Assembly: GCA_030154185.1 (NCBI GenBank)
Contig: JASKKK010000014.1
Span: 1-56,574, forward strand
Source: Desulfuromonadales bacterium
GTDB lineage: Bacteria > Desulfobacterota > Desulfuromonadia > Desulfuromonadales > Syntrophotaleaceae
Reading direction: 5' to 3'
Length of the DNA: 56,574 bases
Shown here: piece after piece, positions 42,210 to 53,128 of the stretch
Layout of the letters: each line of letters starts with the position of its first letter
How positions within the stretch are numbered: position 1 is the first letter of the stretch
The notes under the pieces: model-generated
What the model was told of the DNA's origin: nothing
Database searches by the model: none
What the model saw: only the letters and a program-made list of their open reading frames with translations
Position numbers and translations under genes: made by a program

Positions 42210-43952
42210 TCAGGGGTACAGATCGGGAAGGGGGTCGCGATCAGCCGAATCCTCCTCGCCGGGGCGCCATTGCTGGAGGGCTTCGACCAGATCGGCTCCC
42301 GACCAGCTATGGTTACCAGGCGCATACAGTGTGCGGTTGAGTTCCTCGACGGCTTCTCGCACGGGAGCGGGTGCGGCCCGGCATAGACCTTCCAGACCGG
42401 ACTGCACCCCTGGAGCCTGCAGGATTGCGCTCCAGGCGGCGAGGGCCCGGCGGGTGGCCTGCGGATCGTTACTGCGGGCGGCCTGCATCACTGCCCGTCG
42501 GGTGGTTTTTTCCCGGACTGCGGGAGGGGCTTCGACCGGTTCGGCAGCCCGTCGGGATCGGCCGGCACGCTGTCGCCAGAGCAGCAGGGTCGCCAGCCAG
42601 CCGAGGCCGAGGCCCAGGCTGAGCCAGGGCCAGAAACCGGAGGGTTTTTTCCCCTGCGTTTTCTCGGTAGATGCAGAAGCGGCAGGGGGGCTTTGGGTGG
42701 CGGGCGAAACGGCGCCTGTTTCCATCGGGGGCGCTGTCGGGACATCCGGTGACGAAGCGATGCCGGGAGGCGTGGCGCCAACGTTTCCCGGCGTGGGCCG
42801 AACTTCGATGTCGACCGGCTCGAAACGCGCCTGCCGCCATTGCCGGGCCGTCACGTCCCACCAGGCGAATTCGATGGCGGGCAGGCGGTAGTTGCCGGGG
42901 CGGGTCGGGACGAGCGCGATCTTCTGCTGCAGTACGCCGGTGATTCCGGTGTTGTCGGAATGGTCCTCCCGGTCAGGCCGATCGGGATAGACTTTGAATC
43001 CGTCCGGGGCATCGACTTGCAGATCGGGTAACTGGGCAGCCTGCAGGCCTTCGGCTTCTACAGTGAGGGTACGTGTGGCGGGTTCGCCGACGGTGAGCTG
43101 CACGGTTTTTCCTTGCCAATCGTCGTTCAGGCGCAGGGCGCTGGCGGGCAGCCAGGGACGACCGGCACGATCGGCCGGAGGGGGCGTCACTTCGACCTGC
43201 AACGCGGGAGCGTGGCGGCGTACCCGTTCGCCGCGTCGCCCGAATGGATCGAAACGGGAAGAGGCGCCGGCCGTCACACCGTCGAATTGCAGAGGCGGGA
43301 TGCGCAGCGTCCCTGCGGCTTGAGGAAAGATAGCATAATCGCGTTCAATAACCTGATAAAGGCGGCCGCCGCGCCTGGTTTGGAATTTACGATCGTCACC
43401 CAGCTTTTGCACCACGGCCTCGACCCCGGTCGGCTGGGGGTCGGACAGGGATCCTTTCATTAGATCGACCCTATGGAGCAGCCGTACTTTGTAAAGGATC
43501 TGTTGCTGAATGACCACATGCTCCGGTTCGACCTCGGCCTCGAGCAGCAGCTTGGAATTCTGCTGTGGTGCGGTGGCGTCATCGGCCGCCTTGACGCGGA
43601 TCGGCAGGGGCATACTGCAGTCCGAACCGAAACAGATGGACGGGATGGGCACCTCTCCTTCCCGGCGTGGCATCAGAGTCAGGGAATAGACCACGGAACG
43701 GCTGAAATCGCCGTTGGCAATCTGAATCCGACTGCTCTGGGAGCGATCCAGGACCTCCCAGTCCTTGTCCAGAACGCTCAGATCGGGATCCCGGCCGGTA
43801 TCCCCCTCGACGCGCAGTTCAAGGTGCAGACTTTCCCCGATATTCATGCGATCCAGGTCGGCGATGGCCTGTACACGGGCGGCGAAGGCCGCCATCGGCG
43901 CAAGACAGAGGAGCAATAAAAACATGCAGATAATTGTGCGAGATTTCACCAT
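42210..43952 (-). CDS. batD: BatD-like aerotolerance protein
   Basis: Exported, membrane-anchored protein of 580 residues. The signal peptide (IICMFLLLLCLAPMAAFA) is followed by beta-rich BatD repeats (ESLHLELRVEGDTGRDPDLSVLDKDWEVL; EPEHVVIQQQILYKVRL; KLGDDRKFQTRRGGRLYQVIERDYAIFPQAAGTL). A Pro/Ala linker, one membrane helix (WLSLGLGLGWLATLLLW) and a cytosolic C-terminus complete it. It probably works with BatA and BatB at the inner membrane in envelope or oxidative stress tolerance; the mechanism is not known. It overlaps the upstream BatB/C gene by seven bases and is last in the operon. Confidence 0.88.
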   Translation of the reverse strand: MVKSRTIICMFLLLLCLAPMAAFAARVQAIADLDRMNIGESLHLELRVEGDTGRDPDLSVLDKDWEVLDRSQSSRIQIANGDFSRSVVYSLTLMPRREGEVPIPSICFGSDCSMPLPIRVKAADDATAPQQNSKLLLEAEVEPEHVVIQQQILYKVRLLHRVDLMKGSLSDPQPTGVEAVVQKLGDDRKFQTRRGGRLYQVIERDYAIFPQAAGTLRIPPLQFDGVTAGASSRFDPFGRRGERVRRHAPALQVEVTPPPADRAGRPWLPASALRLNDDWQGKTVQLTVGEPATRTLTVEAEGLQAAQLPDLQVDAPDGFKVYPDRPDREDHSDNTGITGVLQQKIALVPTRPGNYRLPAIEFAWWDVTARQWRQARFEPVDIEVRPTPGNVGATPPGIASSPDVPTAPPMETGAVSPATQSPPAASASTEKTQGKKPSGFWPWLSLGLGLGWLATLLLWRQRAGRSRRAAEPVEAPPAVREKTTRRAVMQAARSNDPQATRRALAAWSAILQAPGVQSGLEGLCRAAPAPVREAVEELNRTLYAPGNHSWSGADLVEALQQWRPGEEDSADRDPLPDLYP

Positions 43953-45844
43953 GGTCGATCCGTTTCCAGTTGCCGGTCGCGCTGCCGATATTGGTAGAGA
44001 AACTTACGTCGCAGCAGGCCGCCGGGATCGTCGGGAATACGGCGCAGCCAATGCCGTACCGCCGGTTGCCGGTCATTGTCGGATTTTTCCTCAGTTCGCG
44101 TTTCCGCACCGGCTCCCTGAACCGGACTGCCCTCATTCGGCGCGGCATCCTGCGATGTGGTCTGGCGGGGTGGCGCAGCCTCGGCCTGGTCTTGGCGCCC
44201 GGCTGCTTTTTGCCAATTCTGGAGCGTTTTCTGTCCCTTCTGCTGCGGCTTTTGTCCGGCGGCGGATGTGTTATCGGCCTGCTGGCCTCCCCGCGGCATC
44301 TGTTGCGATTCCCGACTGCCGGCTTCAGGGGAGGGCTTGCCTTCCTGCCCGCCTCGGTCTTCAGCGGCCCGGGAAGAGGGTGACGAATCGTTCTGCTGTT
44401 TTTCGGGTTGTTTTCCCGCCTGTTGTCCGGCATGAGACGATTTGTCGGATTGCCGCTGCTGTTCGTCGGATTGTTGCCGGTTTTGCTGTTGCTGCAAGGC
44501 CTGTTGCACCAGATCCAGATTGTAGCGGGCATCGGCATGCTCCGGTTGCAGTCCCAGGGCCTTGTTGTAAGCCTGCAGGGCCTGGGACAGCTGCCCGCTG
44601 TGTGCCAGGGCGTTGCCCCGGTTGTACCAGTCGTCGGCGCTTTGCGGTTTCTTCAGCGTCTCGGCTGCTTCCCGGTAGCGGCCGTCACGATACAGTGCGC
44701 TGGCCCGCCAGCGCGGATCCTTGAACAGCTTGCCGGCCTGTTCGTATTGCTCGGCGGAGAAAGCCTCGGCCGCCTGTTGGTCCGGCCGCTGCCAGAGATC
44801 CTGCCAGGAAAAGGCCCGGGCAGGCAGAGGCTGCAGCAGCATCAACGCCAGTATCAGCAGCCATCCGCGGCGAAAAGCGAAGGCCCCGAGCAATACCAGC
44901 GGCCAGAGCAGCCATACTCCTTCCTCGCGCCAACGCTGTCCGGTTTTGCCGGCCGCCGCTTCGGCCTTATCCATGCGATGGTTTTCCAGCCCTCCCAGAA
45001 GCATCTGCAGATCACTGTCATCGATACTCAGGCGCCGGTAGGCGCCTCCGCCTTCCGTAGCCAATTGGCGCAGCCTCGGCTCCTCGAGTTTGGGCAGTAC
45101 CAGGTTCCCCCGGTTGTCCTTGAGAAAACCGCCTTGCGGCAGCGGTACCGGCGCTCCGTCGGTGGTGCCGACGCCGAGGACGGCCAGTTCATAGCCGCGT
45201 TGATGCAAGTCCCGCGCAGTCGCCGTGATCCGCTCGGGGCGGTCTTCGTCGGTGACGAGCAGCAACCGTCCTTTGCGCAAGCCGGCCTGTTGCAGAAGCT
45301 GGATGCCCAGGGTTACGGCCCGCTGCGGTTCGCTGCCCTGGACCGGCATGAGCTGCGGATCGAGGCTTTGCAGCAGAGCCCGGATGGTGTTGGTATCGTC
45401 GGTAAGCGGGGTCACGACGAAGGCGTCCCCGGCAAAGGCAACCAGGGCGGTCTGGCCCTCGCGACGCCGGTTCAGCAGATCCTCGATCTTGAGCCGGGCC
45501 CGTTCGAGGCGGCTCGGCTTGAGGTCGGCCGCGGCCATGGAACGAGACAGATCGAACAGTACGACCAGCGCCGATTGTTGTCGGAACAGCGGTTGCGGTT
45601 GTTTGCGCCAGGCCGGCCCGGCTAGGGCCAGCACCGCCAGCAGCCCGCCGCAAAGCAGCAGCCAGAGGGGCCAGTTGGCCCGGCGACGCGAACGTCCCAG
45701 CAGCAGGTGCGGCAGCAGTTCGGGGTCGCATACCGCCTGCCAGCTGCGGCTGCGCAACCGGCAGCGCCACCGCCAGATCAGCAGGAGCAGCAGCGGCGGC
45801 AAAGCCAGCAGCCAGGCAGGACGCAAAAAATGGAAACTGTTCAT
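43946..45844 (-). CDS. BatB-BatC fusion: VWA domain plus TPR and Q-rich tail
   Basis: Protein of 632 residues. BatB part: two N-terminal helices and a VWA domain with a MIDAS motif (DLSRSMAAADL, TDEDR), then a third helix pair (LLWPLVLLGAFAFRRGWLLILALMLLQ). BatC part: TPR-like units (WYNRGNALAHSGQLSQALQAYNKALGLQPEHADARYNL). A low-complexity tail of about 160 residues, rich in Gln, Ser and Lys, follows. BatB and BatC are separate proteins in many bacteria. It overlaps BatA as ATGA and BatD by seven bases. Confidence 0.88.
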   Translation of the reverse strand: MNSFHFLRPAWLLALPPLLLLLIWRWRCRLRSRSWQAVCDPELLPHLLLGRSRRRANWPLWLLLCGGLLAVLALAGPAWRKQPQPLFRQQSALVVLFDLSRSMAAADLKPSRLERARLKIEDLLNRRREGQTALVAFAGDAFVVTPLTDDTNTIRALLQSLDPQLMPVQGSEPQRAVTLGIQLLQQAGLRKGRLLLVTDEDRPERITATARDLHQRGYELAVLGVGTTDGAPVPLPQGGFLKDNRGNLVLPKLEEPRLRQLATEGGGAYRRLSIDDSDLQMLLGGLENHRMDKAEAAAGKTGQRWREEGVWLLWPLVLLGAFAFRRGWLLILALMLLQPLPARAFSWQDLWQRPDQQAAEAFSAEQYEQAGKLFKDPRWRASALYRDGRYREAAETLKKPQSADDWYNRGNALAHSGQLSQALQAYNKALGLQPEHADARYNLDLVQQALQQQQNRQQSDEQQRQSDKSSHAGQQAGKQPEKQQNDSSPSSRAAEDRGGQEGKPSPEAGSRESQQMPRGGQQADNTSAAGQKPQQKGQKTLQNWQKAAGRQDQAEAAPPRQTTSQDAAPNEGSPVQGAGAETRTEEKSDNDRQPAVRHWLRRIPDDPGGLLRRKFLYQYRQRDRQLETDRPW

Positions 45845-46839
45845 GACGGTCTCCGCAGTCGTGCCAGCGGCTCGCGTGCCATCAGCAGCAGGGCGCCGAT
45901 CATGGCCAGTCCCAGCGGCCAGAAGTAGAGCTCGGTCACCGGCCGGTAGATCTCCTGTTTACGCTCGACCGGCTCGAGCCGGTCGAGCAGGGCGTAGATC
46001 TTCTGCAGCTGCTCGGTGTCGCGGGCACGGAAATATCGTCCGCCGGTCTTTTCGGCGATGGCGGTCAGAGTCTTCTCGTCGAGATCGGCCGAGGGATTGA
46101 CGGTATGCTTGAAGAAAAAGCTGCCAACCTCCATGGTCTCGGCGCCGATACCTATGGTGTAGATTTTGAGCCCCTGGTCGGCGGCCAGTTCGGCGGCTTT
46201 GAGGGGGGGGATGCGGCCGGCGGTGTTGGCACCGTCGGTGAGCAGGATCAGTACCCGCCGCCGCCCTTCGTCCGGTTCGAGCCGCTTGACCGCCAGACCG
46301 ATAGCATCGCCGATAGCTGTCTTCTTGCCCGCCAGCCCGATCACCGCTTCGTCGAGCAGCCGCCGCAGGGTGCGCCGATCGAAGGTCAACGGCGTCTGTA
46401 CGTAAGCCTGCTCGCCGAACAGGATCAGTCCGAGCCGGTCCCCGACGCGCCGTGCGATAAAATCGTCCGCCACCGCCTTGAGAGCAGTCAACCGGGCGAC
46501 GGTGCTGCCGCCGAGGCTGAAATCCTCTGTCTGCATGCTGCCCGACAAATCGACCGCCAGAACCAGGTCGCGGCCGCTGACCGGCAGTTCCACCGGATCG
46601 CCGAGCCACTGGGGCCGCGCGCAGGCCAGGACCAGCAGCAGCCAACTCAGCAGAGCCAGATATGTCGCGTAACGGCCTGCGCTGCGCCCGCTGCGCTCGT
46701 GGCGCGCCGCGGCGAACGGTTCAAGATTCGGCACCCATAAGGCCGCCTCTTCGGCGGCAAGCGCCGGCGGCAGCAGGCGATAAACCAGATAGGGCAACGG
46801 CAAAAGCAGCAGCGCCCAGGGCCAGGCAAAATGGATCAT
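45841..46839 (-). CDS. batA: BatA-like VWA-domain protein
   Basis: Inner-membrane protein of 332 residues. Two N-terminal helices are followed by a von Willebrand A domain with an intact MIDAS: DLSGSM, then T and D in LILLTDGANTAG. A C-terminal helix (YFWPLGLAMIGALLLMA) follows. It acts in the Bat complex with BatB and BatD. Start and stop codons overlap both neighbours as ATGA, showing tight coupling. Confidence 0.92.
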   Translation of the reverse strand: MIHFAWPWALLLLPLPYLVYRLLPPALAAEEAALWVPNLEPFAAARHERSGRSAGRYATYLALLSWLLLVLACARPQWLGDPVELPVSGRDLVLAVDLSGSMQTEDFSLGGSTVARLTALKAVADDFIARRVGDRLGLILFGEQAYVQTPLTFDRRTLRRLLDEAVIGLAGKKTAIGDAIGLAVKRLEPDEGRRRVLILLTDGANTAGRIPPLKAAELAADQGLKIYTIGIGAETMEVGSFFFKHTVNPSADLDEKTLTAIAEKTGGRYFRARDTEQLQKIYALLDRLEPVERKQEIYRPVTELYFWPLGLAMIGALLLMAREPLARLRRPS

Positions 46840-47303
46840 CGTGACCTCCCTGGTCGTCCGTCTGCCGGGGGCAGTTGTTTGATCCAGCGTCGAGCGAGTT
46901 CAATCAGCGCCCGGCTGTCGATCTCGGTTGCGGGGCGATAGGGCGCCTCCAGCAGGCAGCGGCCCGCCCCTTCGCAAAAAGGGTTATCCGCAAAGGGCCG
47001 GTCGAGAAACGCCAGCCAGGCCTCGCCGCTCAGCCCCGCGCACTCGCCTCGAGGGAAATGACACAGTGCCGCGCGCCGCAGCAGGCGCGACAGGCCGGCG
47101 GCCAGTTCGGCGGGCGGCAGTTGTTCCAATCGCTCGAGTTCGCGCAGGGCCAGACGGCGATAGCGACGATGGCGATAGCGACGACGCAACCCCAAAAATC
47201 CTCCAACCAGCAGCAAAATCAGGGCTGTCAGTAGCCACCAGCCGGGCGCCGGCGGCCACCACCCGACCGGGTCGGGCAGGTGTATGTCGCGTAACGGCAG
47301 CAT
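46836..47303 (-). CDS. DUF4381 family protein
   Basis: Membrane-anchored protein of 155 residues. It begins LRDIHLPDPVGWWPPAPGWWLL, the DUF4381 hallmark, followed by one helix and an Arg-rich cytosolic part (RRRYRHRRYRRLALRELERL) with EWLAFL-like AWLAFLD. It is standard in bat operons between DUF58 and BatA. The ATG at 47303 is one base after the DUF58 stop; the longer frame is overlap noise. Confidence 0.88.
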   Translation of the reverse strand: MLPLRDIHLPDPVGWWPPAPGWWLLTALILLLVGGFLGLRRRYRHRRYRRLALRELERLEQLPPAELAAGLSRLLRRAALCHFPRGECAGLSGEAWLAFLDRPFADNPFCEGAGRCLLEAPYRPATEIDSRALIELARRWIKQLPPADGRPGRSR

Positions 47304-47304
47304 C

Positions 47305-48231
47305 CTAGTGTCCTCCCGGGGTTCCCGGCTGCAGGCAGACCAAAGGGTCGTCGCATGTCTGCAGACTGAGAAAGCGGCAGCGGTAACGGCGGCCGAAATT
47401 CTGAAGTTGCAAACGATGAGCGGCAAAGGTCTCGCGGTAGCGGCGCCGGGCAGCTCGCTGATTGGTGGCGATGGTCAGATCGGTGGCGCCGTCGCTGACC
47501 CGGTAGGTGCCGGTGGGGGGCAGGTCCTGCTCAAGCGGGTCGTAACAGTGCACGAGGGACAGCTCGCAGTGACGCCCCAGCAACGCCAGGTGCTTTTCCG
47601 TCTCCCGGTCCCAGCCGGAAAAGTCGCTCAGCAGCGTGACCAGGCTGCCGGGTCGGGCGACCCGGTGCAACCGCTGCAGGGTAAAAGCCAGGCTGCGGCC
47701 GGGCTCCACAGGGCGTTGTGACAGTCCTTGCCAGGCCGGGGCGTCCACCATGCTGCGAAAAAGCTGCAACACGGCGCCTTTGCCCGCTTTGGGCCGCAAT
47801 TCCCGATGCTGCTGCCCGGAGAAGATCAGTGCACCGACCCGGTCGCCTCGGGCCAGAGCCTGCCAGGCCAGCAACGCTGCCAGCCGGGAGGCCTGTACCG
47901 CCTTGAAACAACCGCGGGTGGCAAAAAACATCGAGCGTCGATAATCGACGGCCAGCAGCACCGGCCGCTCCCGCTCCTCGTGGAACAGTTTGGTATGCGT
48001 CTTGCCGCGCCGCGCCGTGACCCGCCAGTCGATGTTGCGTACATCGTCTCCCGCCTGATAAGCGCGCACCTCGGCGAACTCCATACCCCGGCCGCGAAAT
48101 CGGGTACGGTACGCCCCTTCGCCGGCGGCAAAGCTTCGGGCCGGCGGCTGCCCGATGCCGACCAGCCGATGGCGCAGGGCGATCAGGCCGGGCAGATCTA
48201 TGCGGATGGGGGAGTCAGTTTGTTGCGACAT
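47305..48231 (-). CDS. DUF58 family protein
   Basis: Protein of 308 residues with the DUF58 core FRGRGMEFAEVRAYQAGDDVRNIDWRVTAR and a VWA-like fold after it (LLAVDYRRSMFFATRG, with D and S in the MIDAS position). It is the partner of MoxR ATPases, probably holding clients for them. It is the second gene of the bat operon, 84 bases after MoxR. Confidence 0.92.
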   Translation of the reverse strand: MSQQTDSPIRIDLPGLIALRHRLVGIGQPPARSFAAGEGAYRTRFRGRGMEFAEVRAYQAGDDVRNIDWRVTARRGKTHTKLFHEERERPVLLAVDYRRSMFFATRGCFKAVQASRLAALLAWQALARGDRVGALIFSGQQHRELRPKAGKGAVLQLFRSMVDAPAWQGLSQRPVEPGRSLAFTLQRLHRVARPGSLVTLLSDFSGWDRETEKHLALLGRHCELSLVHCYDPLEQDLPPTGTYRVSDGATDLTIATNQRAARRRYRETFAAHRLQLQNFGRRYRCRFLSLQTCDDPLVCLQPGTPGGH

Positions 48232-48315
48232 AGTGAAAAGGGCTCTTGTGAGTCGTTGGTGATTTTAAAAAACATAGGTCCTGTAAGTCTTAGGGGACCC
48301 ATGATACCTATGAAA

Positions 48316-49302
48316 CTAAGGAACCGGCACCCGCGCGATCAGCTCGCCGACCAGCCGGTCGACGGTCATGCCCGCGGCTTCGGCTTCGTAGCTGAGCAGA
48401 ACGCGGTGACGCAGGATGTCGAAGGCCAAGAGCTGGATGTCCTCTGGACAGACGTAGTCACGGCCCTGCAGCCAGGCCCGAGCCCGGGCGCAGCGGTCCA
48501 GGGCGATGCTGGCGCGGGGGCTGGCGCCGTACAGGACGAGGCCGGTCAGGTCTTCGCCGTAAGATCCGGGGGCGCGGGTGGCGAGCACCAGTTGCAGCAG
48601 ATATTCTTCGAGATTCGCAGCCAGATGCAACTCCAGGACCTGCTTGCGGGCCTGCTGCAGTTCGTTGACCGACAGCCGCTCCGGCACCATGACCGGGGCG
48701 GACTTGTCGGTGCGTTCCATTTCAACAGCCGCTTCGGCCCGGGCCAGGGCGAGGATTTGCCGTTCCGTCTCCGCAGCCGGATAGTCGATGCGTACGTGCA
48801 GCAGAAAACGGTCGAGCTGGGCTTCTGGCAAAGGATATGTACCTCCCTGCTCGATGGGGTTCTGGGTCGCCATGACCAGAAAGGGGTCGGCCAGTCGATA
48901 GGTTTGTTGCCCTACGGTGATCTGTCGTTCGGCCATCGCCTCCAGCAGGGCCGACTGCACTTTGGCCGGTGCCCGGTTGATCTCGTCGGCCAGCACCAGG
49001 TTGTGAAACAACGGTCCCTGCTGAAAGGCGAAGGAGCCGTTCTGGGGCCGAAAGACATCGGTACCGGTCAGATCGGCCGGCAGCAGGTCGGGGGTGAACT
49101 GGATACGGTGAAAACTCCCCTCAAGGTGCCGGCCGAGTTGACGGATGGCCCGGGTCTTGGCCAGCCCGGGCGCCCCTTCGACCAGCAGGTGGCCATCGGC
49201 CAGCAGCGCGATCAGCAGCCGTTCAAGCAACTGTTCCTGACCGATGATCTGCTCGGCAAGGGCGTTGTTGAGTCGGAAAAAACGATCTTGTATTGAATCC
49301 AT
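48316..49302 (-). CDS. MoxR family AAA+ ATPase
   Basis: AAA+ ATPase of 328 residues that starts the bat operon. Walker A is EGAPGLAKT, Walker B is LVLADEINRAPAKVQSALLEAM, sensor 1 is MATQNP, and sensor 2 lies in SPRASIALDR. MoxR proteins act as chaperones for VWA-domain complexes. The ATG at 49302 has AAGGA upstream; the frame to 49365 is not needed. The 220-base spacer before it should hold the operon promoter. That spacer also contains inverted atgtccca/tgggacat copies. Confidence 0.94.
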   Translation of the reverse strand: MDSIQDRFFRLNNALAEQIIGQEQLLERLLIALLADGHLLVEGAPGLAKTRAIRQLGRHLEGSFHRIQFTPDLLPADLTGTDVFRPQNGSFAFQQGPLFHNLVLADEINRAPAKVQSALLEAMAERQITVGQQTYRLADPFLVMATQNPIEQGGTYPLPEAQLDRFLLHVRIDYPAAETERQILALARAEAAVEMERTDKSAPVMVPERLSVNELQQARKQVLELHLAANLEEYLLQLVLATRAPGSYGEDLTGLVLYGASPRASIALDRCARARAWLQGRDYVCPEDIQLLAFDILRHRVLLSYEAEAAGMTVDRLVGELIARVPVP

Positions 49303-49525
49303 AGGATATTGTCCTTTGATCGACAATCGGTACGGTTTTAAAGACAAGGGAGAAGATGTCCACAAACGTATGTCCCAAGGGCCCTGCAGAACATATGGGA
49401 CCGATGGGACATGCTTTGTTCAATTTAACCGAAAGCTGAAATCATACCTGTCCCGGCCTGCCGGAAGCAAGCAACAATCCCCCGCCCCGGTGTGCGGCCG
49501 GGACGGGGAGGTGTTGTTGCCAAGA

Positions 49526-50980
49526 TCAATCGTCCAGTTTGAGGCTCAGGTAGCGGCTGTTTTCACCGTGGCGCAGTAACACGAGGTGATTTTTGCCGCC
49601 ATTTTGCAGGAGCTTGCGCACCTGGGCTGGGGTTGAGACCGGCTTGCGGTCGATTTCCAGAATCAGGTCGCCTCGCTCGATCCCGGCAATCCGGGCTATG
49701 GAGCCTGCCGCGACTTCCGTCACAAGTACGCCGGTTTCACCTTCGTAATCGAGGCGCTCGGCCAGTTCGGGGGTCAGGGTCTGCAGACTCAGCCCCAGTT
49801 TCGCCAGTTCGCCGGTTTCGGTCGGTTTGCCCTGCTGGTCGGTTTCCAGTTTGCCGACGGTTACATCGATCGTTTTATGTTTGCCTTCGCGGACGATAGC
49901 CAGCCGCACCCTGGTGCCGGGCGCGGTAAAGGCGATGCGGTTGCGGAAGCGGGTTACCCTTTCCACTTTTTTACCGTCCATCCGCAGGATCACGTCGCCC
50001 TGTTTGAGGCCGGCTTTCTGCGCCGGGGAATCGTCCATGACGCGGGCCACCACAATGCCTTCGGCTTTATCCAGCTTGAAGGCCTCGGCCAGTTCCGGGG
50101 TCAACTCCTGGATATAGGCGCCGATGCGGCCGCGGGTTACCTGACCGTGTTCCACCAGCTGTTCGCGTATGCGCTTGGCCATATTGATGGGGATGGCGAA
50201 GCCGATACCCATATAGCCGCCGCTGCGGCTGAAGATGGCGGTGTTGATACCGACCACACGGCCATCGAGATCGATCAGCGGGCCGCCGGAATTGCCCGGA
50301 TTGATGGCCGCATCGGTCTGGATGAAGTCCTCGTAGTCGTTGATGCCGATGCCGCTGCGTCCCTTGGCGCTGACAATCCCTGCCGTCAGGGTGTGGGAAA
50401 GGCCGAAAGGGTTGCCCACGGCCAGCACCCAGTCTCCGACTTCCAGACGGTTGGAATCGCCCAGCCGCAGGTAGGGCAGATCGTGCTCGTCGATCCTGAT
50501 GATCGCCAGGTCGGTGGGCGGATCTGTTCCGACGATTTCGGCCGTGTACTGACGGCCGTCCTGCAGTTTGACCCGTACCTTGTCGGCGTCGCCGACCACA
50601 TGATTGTTGGTCAGGATATAGCCGTCGGCGGAAATAATGAAACCGGAGCCCTGTCCCACCTCGCGACGTTTTTGCGGCAGGTTTTTCGGGCTGCGGAATC
50701 TGAACTGGGGTGCGTCGCCGAAGAAGCGGCGCAGGAAATCGTCATCGAAGGGAAACAGAAACTCGCCGACGTTTTGCCCGTCGAGCTCTTTTTCCACCTG
50801 GATAAAGACCACCGCAGGTGAAACCTTTTTGGCCACGCTGCGAAATGCCTGCCCGGTCTGGCGCAGGCTTTCCAGTCCCCGTTCCTGAGCGATGCCTGTG
50901 CCCGGCAGGGCGGCACCGAGACTCAGAGAGACCAGCAATGCAACGAGCATCGTCATCCATTTTACTTTTCTGGTCGTCAT
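49526..50980 (-). CDS. degP: Do family periplasmic serine protease (DegP/HtrA)
   Basis: Quality-control protease and chaperone of 484 residues. The signal sequence (MLVALLVSLSLGAALPGTGIA) is followed by the trypsin-like domain with His in TNNHVV, Asp in TDLAIIRI, and Ser in NPGNSGGP. Two PDZ domains follow (starting near GRIGAYIQELTPELAEAF and LGLSLQTLTPELAERL). All catalytic residues are present. It overlaps the upstream receiver gene as ATGA, so the two should be made together. Confidence 0.96.
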   Translation of the reverse strand: MTTRKVKWMTMLVALLVSLSLGAALPGTGIAQERGLESLRQTGQAFRSVAKKVSPAVVFIQVEKELDGQNVGEFLFPFDDDFLRRFFGDAPQFRFRSPKNLPQKRREVGQGSGFIISADGYILTNNHVVGDADKVRVKLQDGRQYTAEIVGTDPPTDLAIIRIDEHDLPYLRLGDSNRLEVGDWVLAVGNPFGLSHTLTAGIVSAKGRSGIGINDYEDFIQTDAAINPGNSGGPLIDLDGRVVGINTAIFSRSGGYMGIGFAIPINMAKRIREQLVEHGQVTRGRIGAYIQELTPELAEAFKLDKAEGIVVARVMDDSPAQKAGLKQGDVILRMDGKKVERVTRFRNRIAFTAPGTRVRLAIVREGKHKTIDVTVGKLETDQQGKPTETGELAKLGLSLQTLTPELAERLDYEGETGVLVTEVAAGSIARIAGIERGDLILEIDRKPVSTPAQVRKLLQNGGKNHLVLLRHGENSRYLSLKLDD

Positions 50981-51390
50981 ATGCTCTTCTCCTCGTGGTA
51001 TTGGTTTTTGACACAGGCGTCGATCATGGTGAGCAGGCGATCGAGATCGACCGGTTTATCGATAGTGCGGGTCGCGCCGAGTTGTGCGGCCAACTCGTGG
51101 GTGGTCCGGTCGCCGAAAGCGGTCATGCAGATGAACGGGGGGCGGGCGGCCAGGTCGTGTAAGGCCTCCAGTACTTCCAGTCCGGTCAAAGCCGGCATAC
51201 GCAGGTCGGTCACCACCAGATCGTAGGTTTCTCCTTTTTTCCCGCAGCAGGCATTCAGCCTTTCGAGCAACTCCAGACCGTTGCTGCAACTGGTTACGCT
51301 GTAGCCGGCACGGTACAGGCAAAAGGCCAGCAGTTCGCGCAGGTCGCGATCATCCTCGGCGAGCAGAATTTTCGGATGGGGTCGGCCCAT
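50977..51390 (-). CDS. Single-domain response regulator
   Basis: CheY-like receiver of 137 residues with no output domain. It has the acidic pair LAEDDRD, phospho-acceptor Asp in VVTDLRMP, switch Thr in MTAFG, and Lys in IDKPVD. It starts at the ATG 51390 with AGGAAA upstream. It sits between a kinase/sigma-54 regulator pair and the Do protease, with which it overlaps by four bases. It is a candidate second target of that kinase. Confidence 0.92.
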   Translation of the reverse strand: MGRPHPKILLAEDDRDLRELLAFCLYRAGYSVTSCSNGLELLERLNACCGKKGETYDLVVTDLRMPALTGLEVLEALHDLAARPPFICMTAFGDRTTHELAAQLGATRTIDKPVDLDRLLTMIDACVKNQYHEEKSI

Positions 51391-51498
51391 GACATTTCCT
51401 TTTTTTGCGGGTGATTCCAATAACGTGTTTACGAAATTATCCGCAACCTTTGTGCCAAGGAAAAGTACTGTAAAAACGGCACGTTATGTTTGGGTAAG

Positions 51499-51537
51499 GT
51501 TGGGGCATCATGCCCCGTCGGGGCAAAATGCCCCAAC
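51499..51537. repeat. Nested palindrome in spacer
   Basis: gttggggcat (51499-51508) pairs with atgccccaac (51528-51537), with an inner tgcccc/ggggca pair. No T-run follows. It lies in the 370-base spacer between the two regulator genes, which otherwise holds no gene. Confidence 0.8.
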
Positions 51538-51760
51538 TTAAGGCGAGATCCAAAGTCGGATACATGAACAGGGATAACGGGGATGAAAGGAATATTTGAT
51601 GTGGGGGCTTAGAGTCTTCGTGTCTTTGTGCGGGATGTTAAGTGTCGTTGAGCAAGCCGGTTAAAATCCTTTTCGCGTCCCTTCGCTGCGCTCACTCAAA
51701 GCAATGCGGTAAATTGGGTTCCGGCATTCTTTTCGTTATTGCCCATGGCGTGAGGTGTTG

Positions 51761-53124
<1,364 letters not shown>

Positions 53125-53128
<4 letters not shown>

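Noticed and set aside
51499-51537. Palindrome as a rho-independent terminator
   Set aside because: No T-run on either side and it is about 110 bases after the nearest stop region on neither strand's 3' end; kept only as a repeat.
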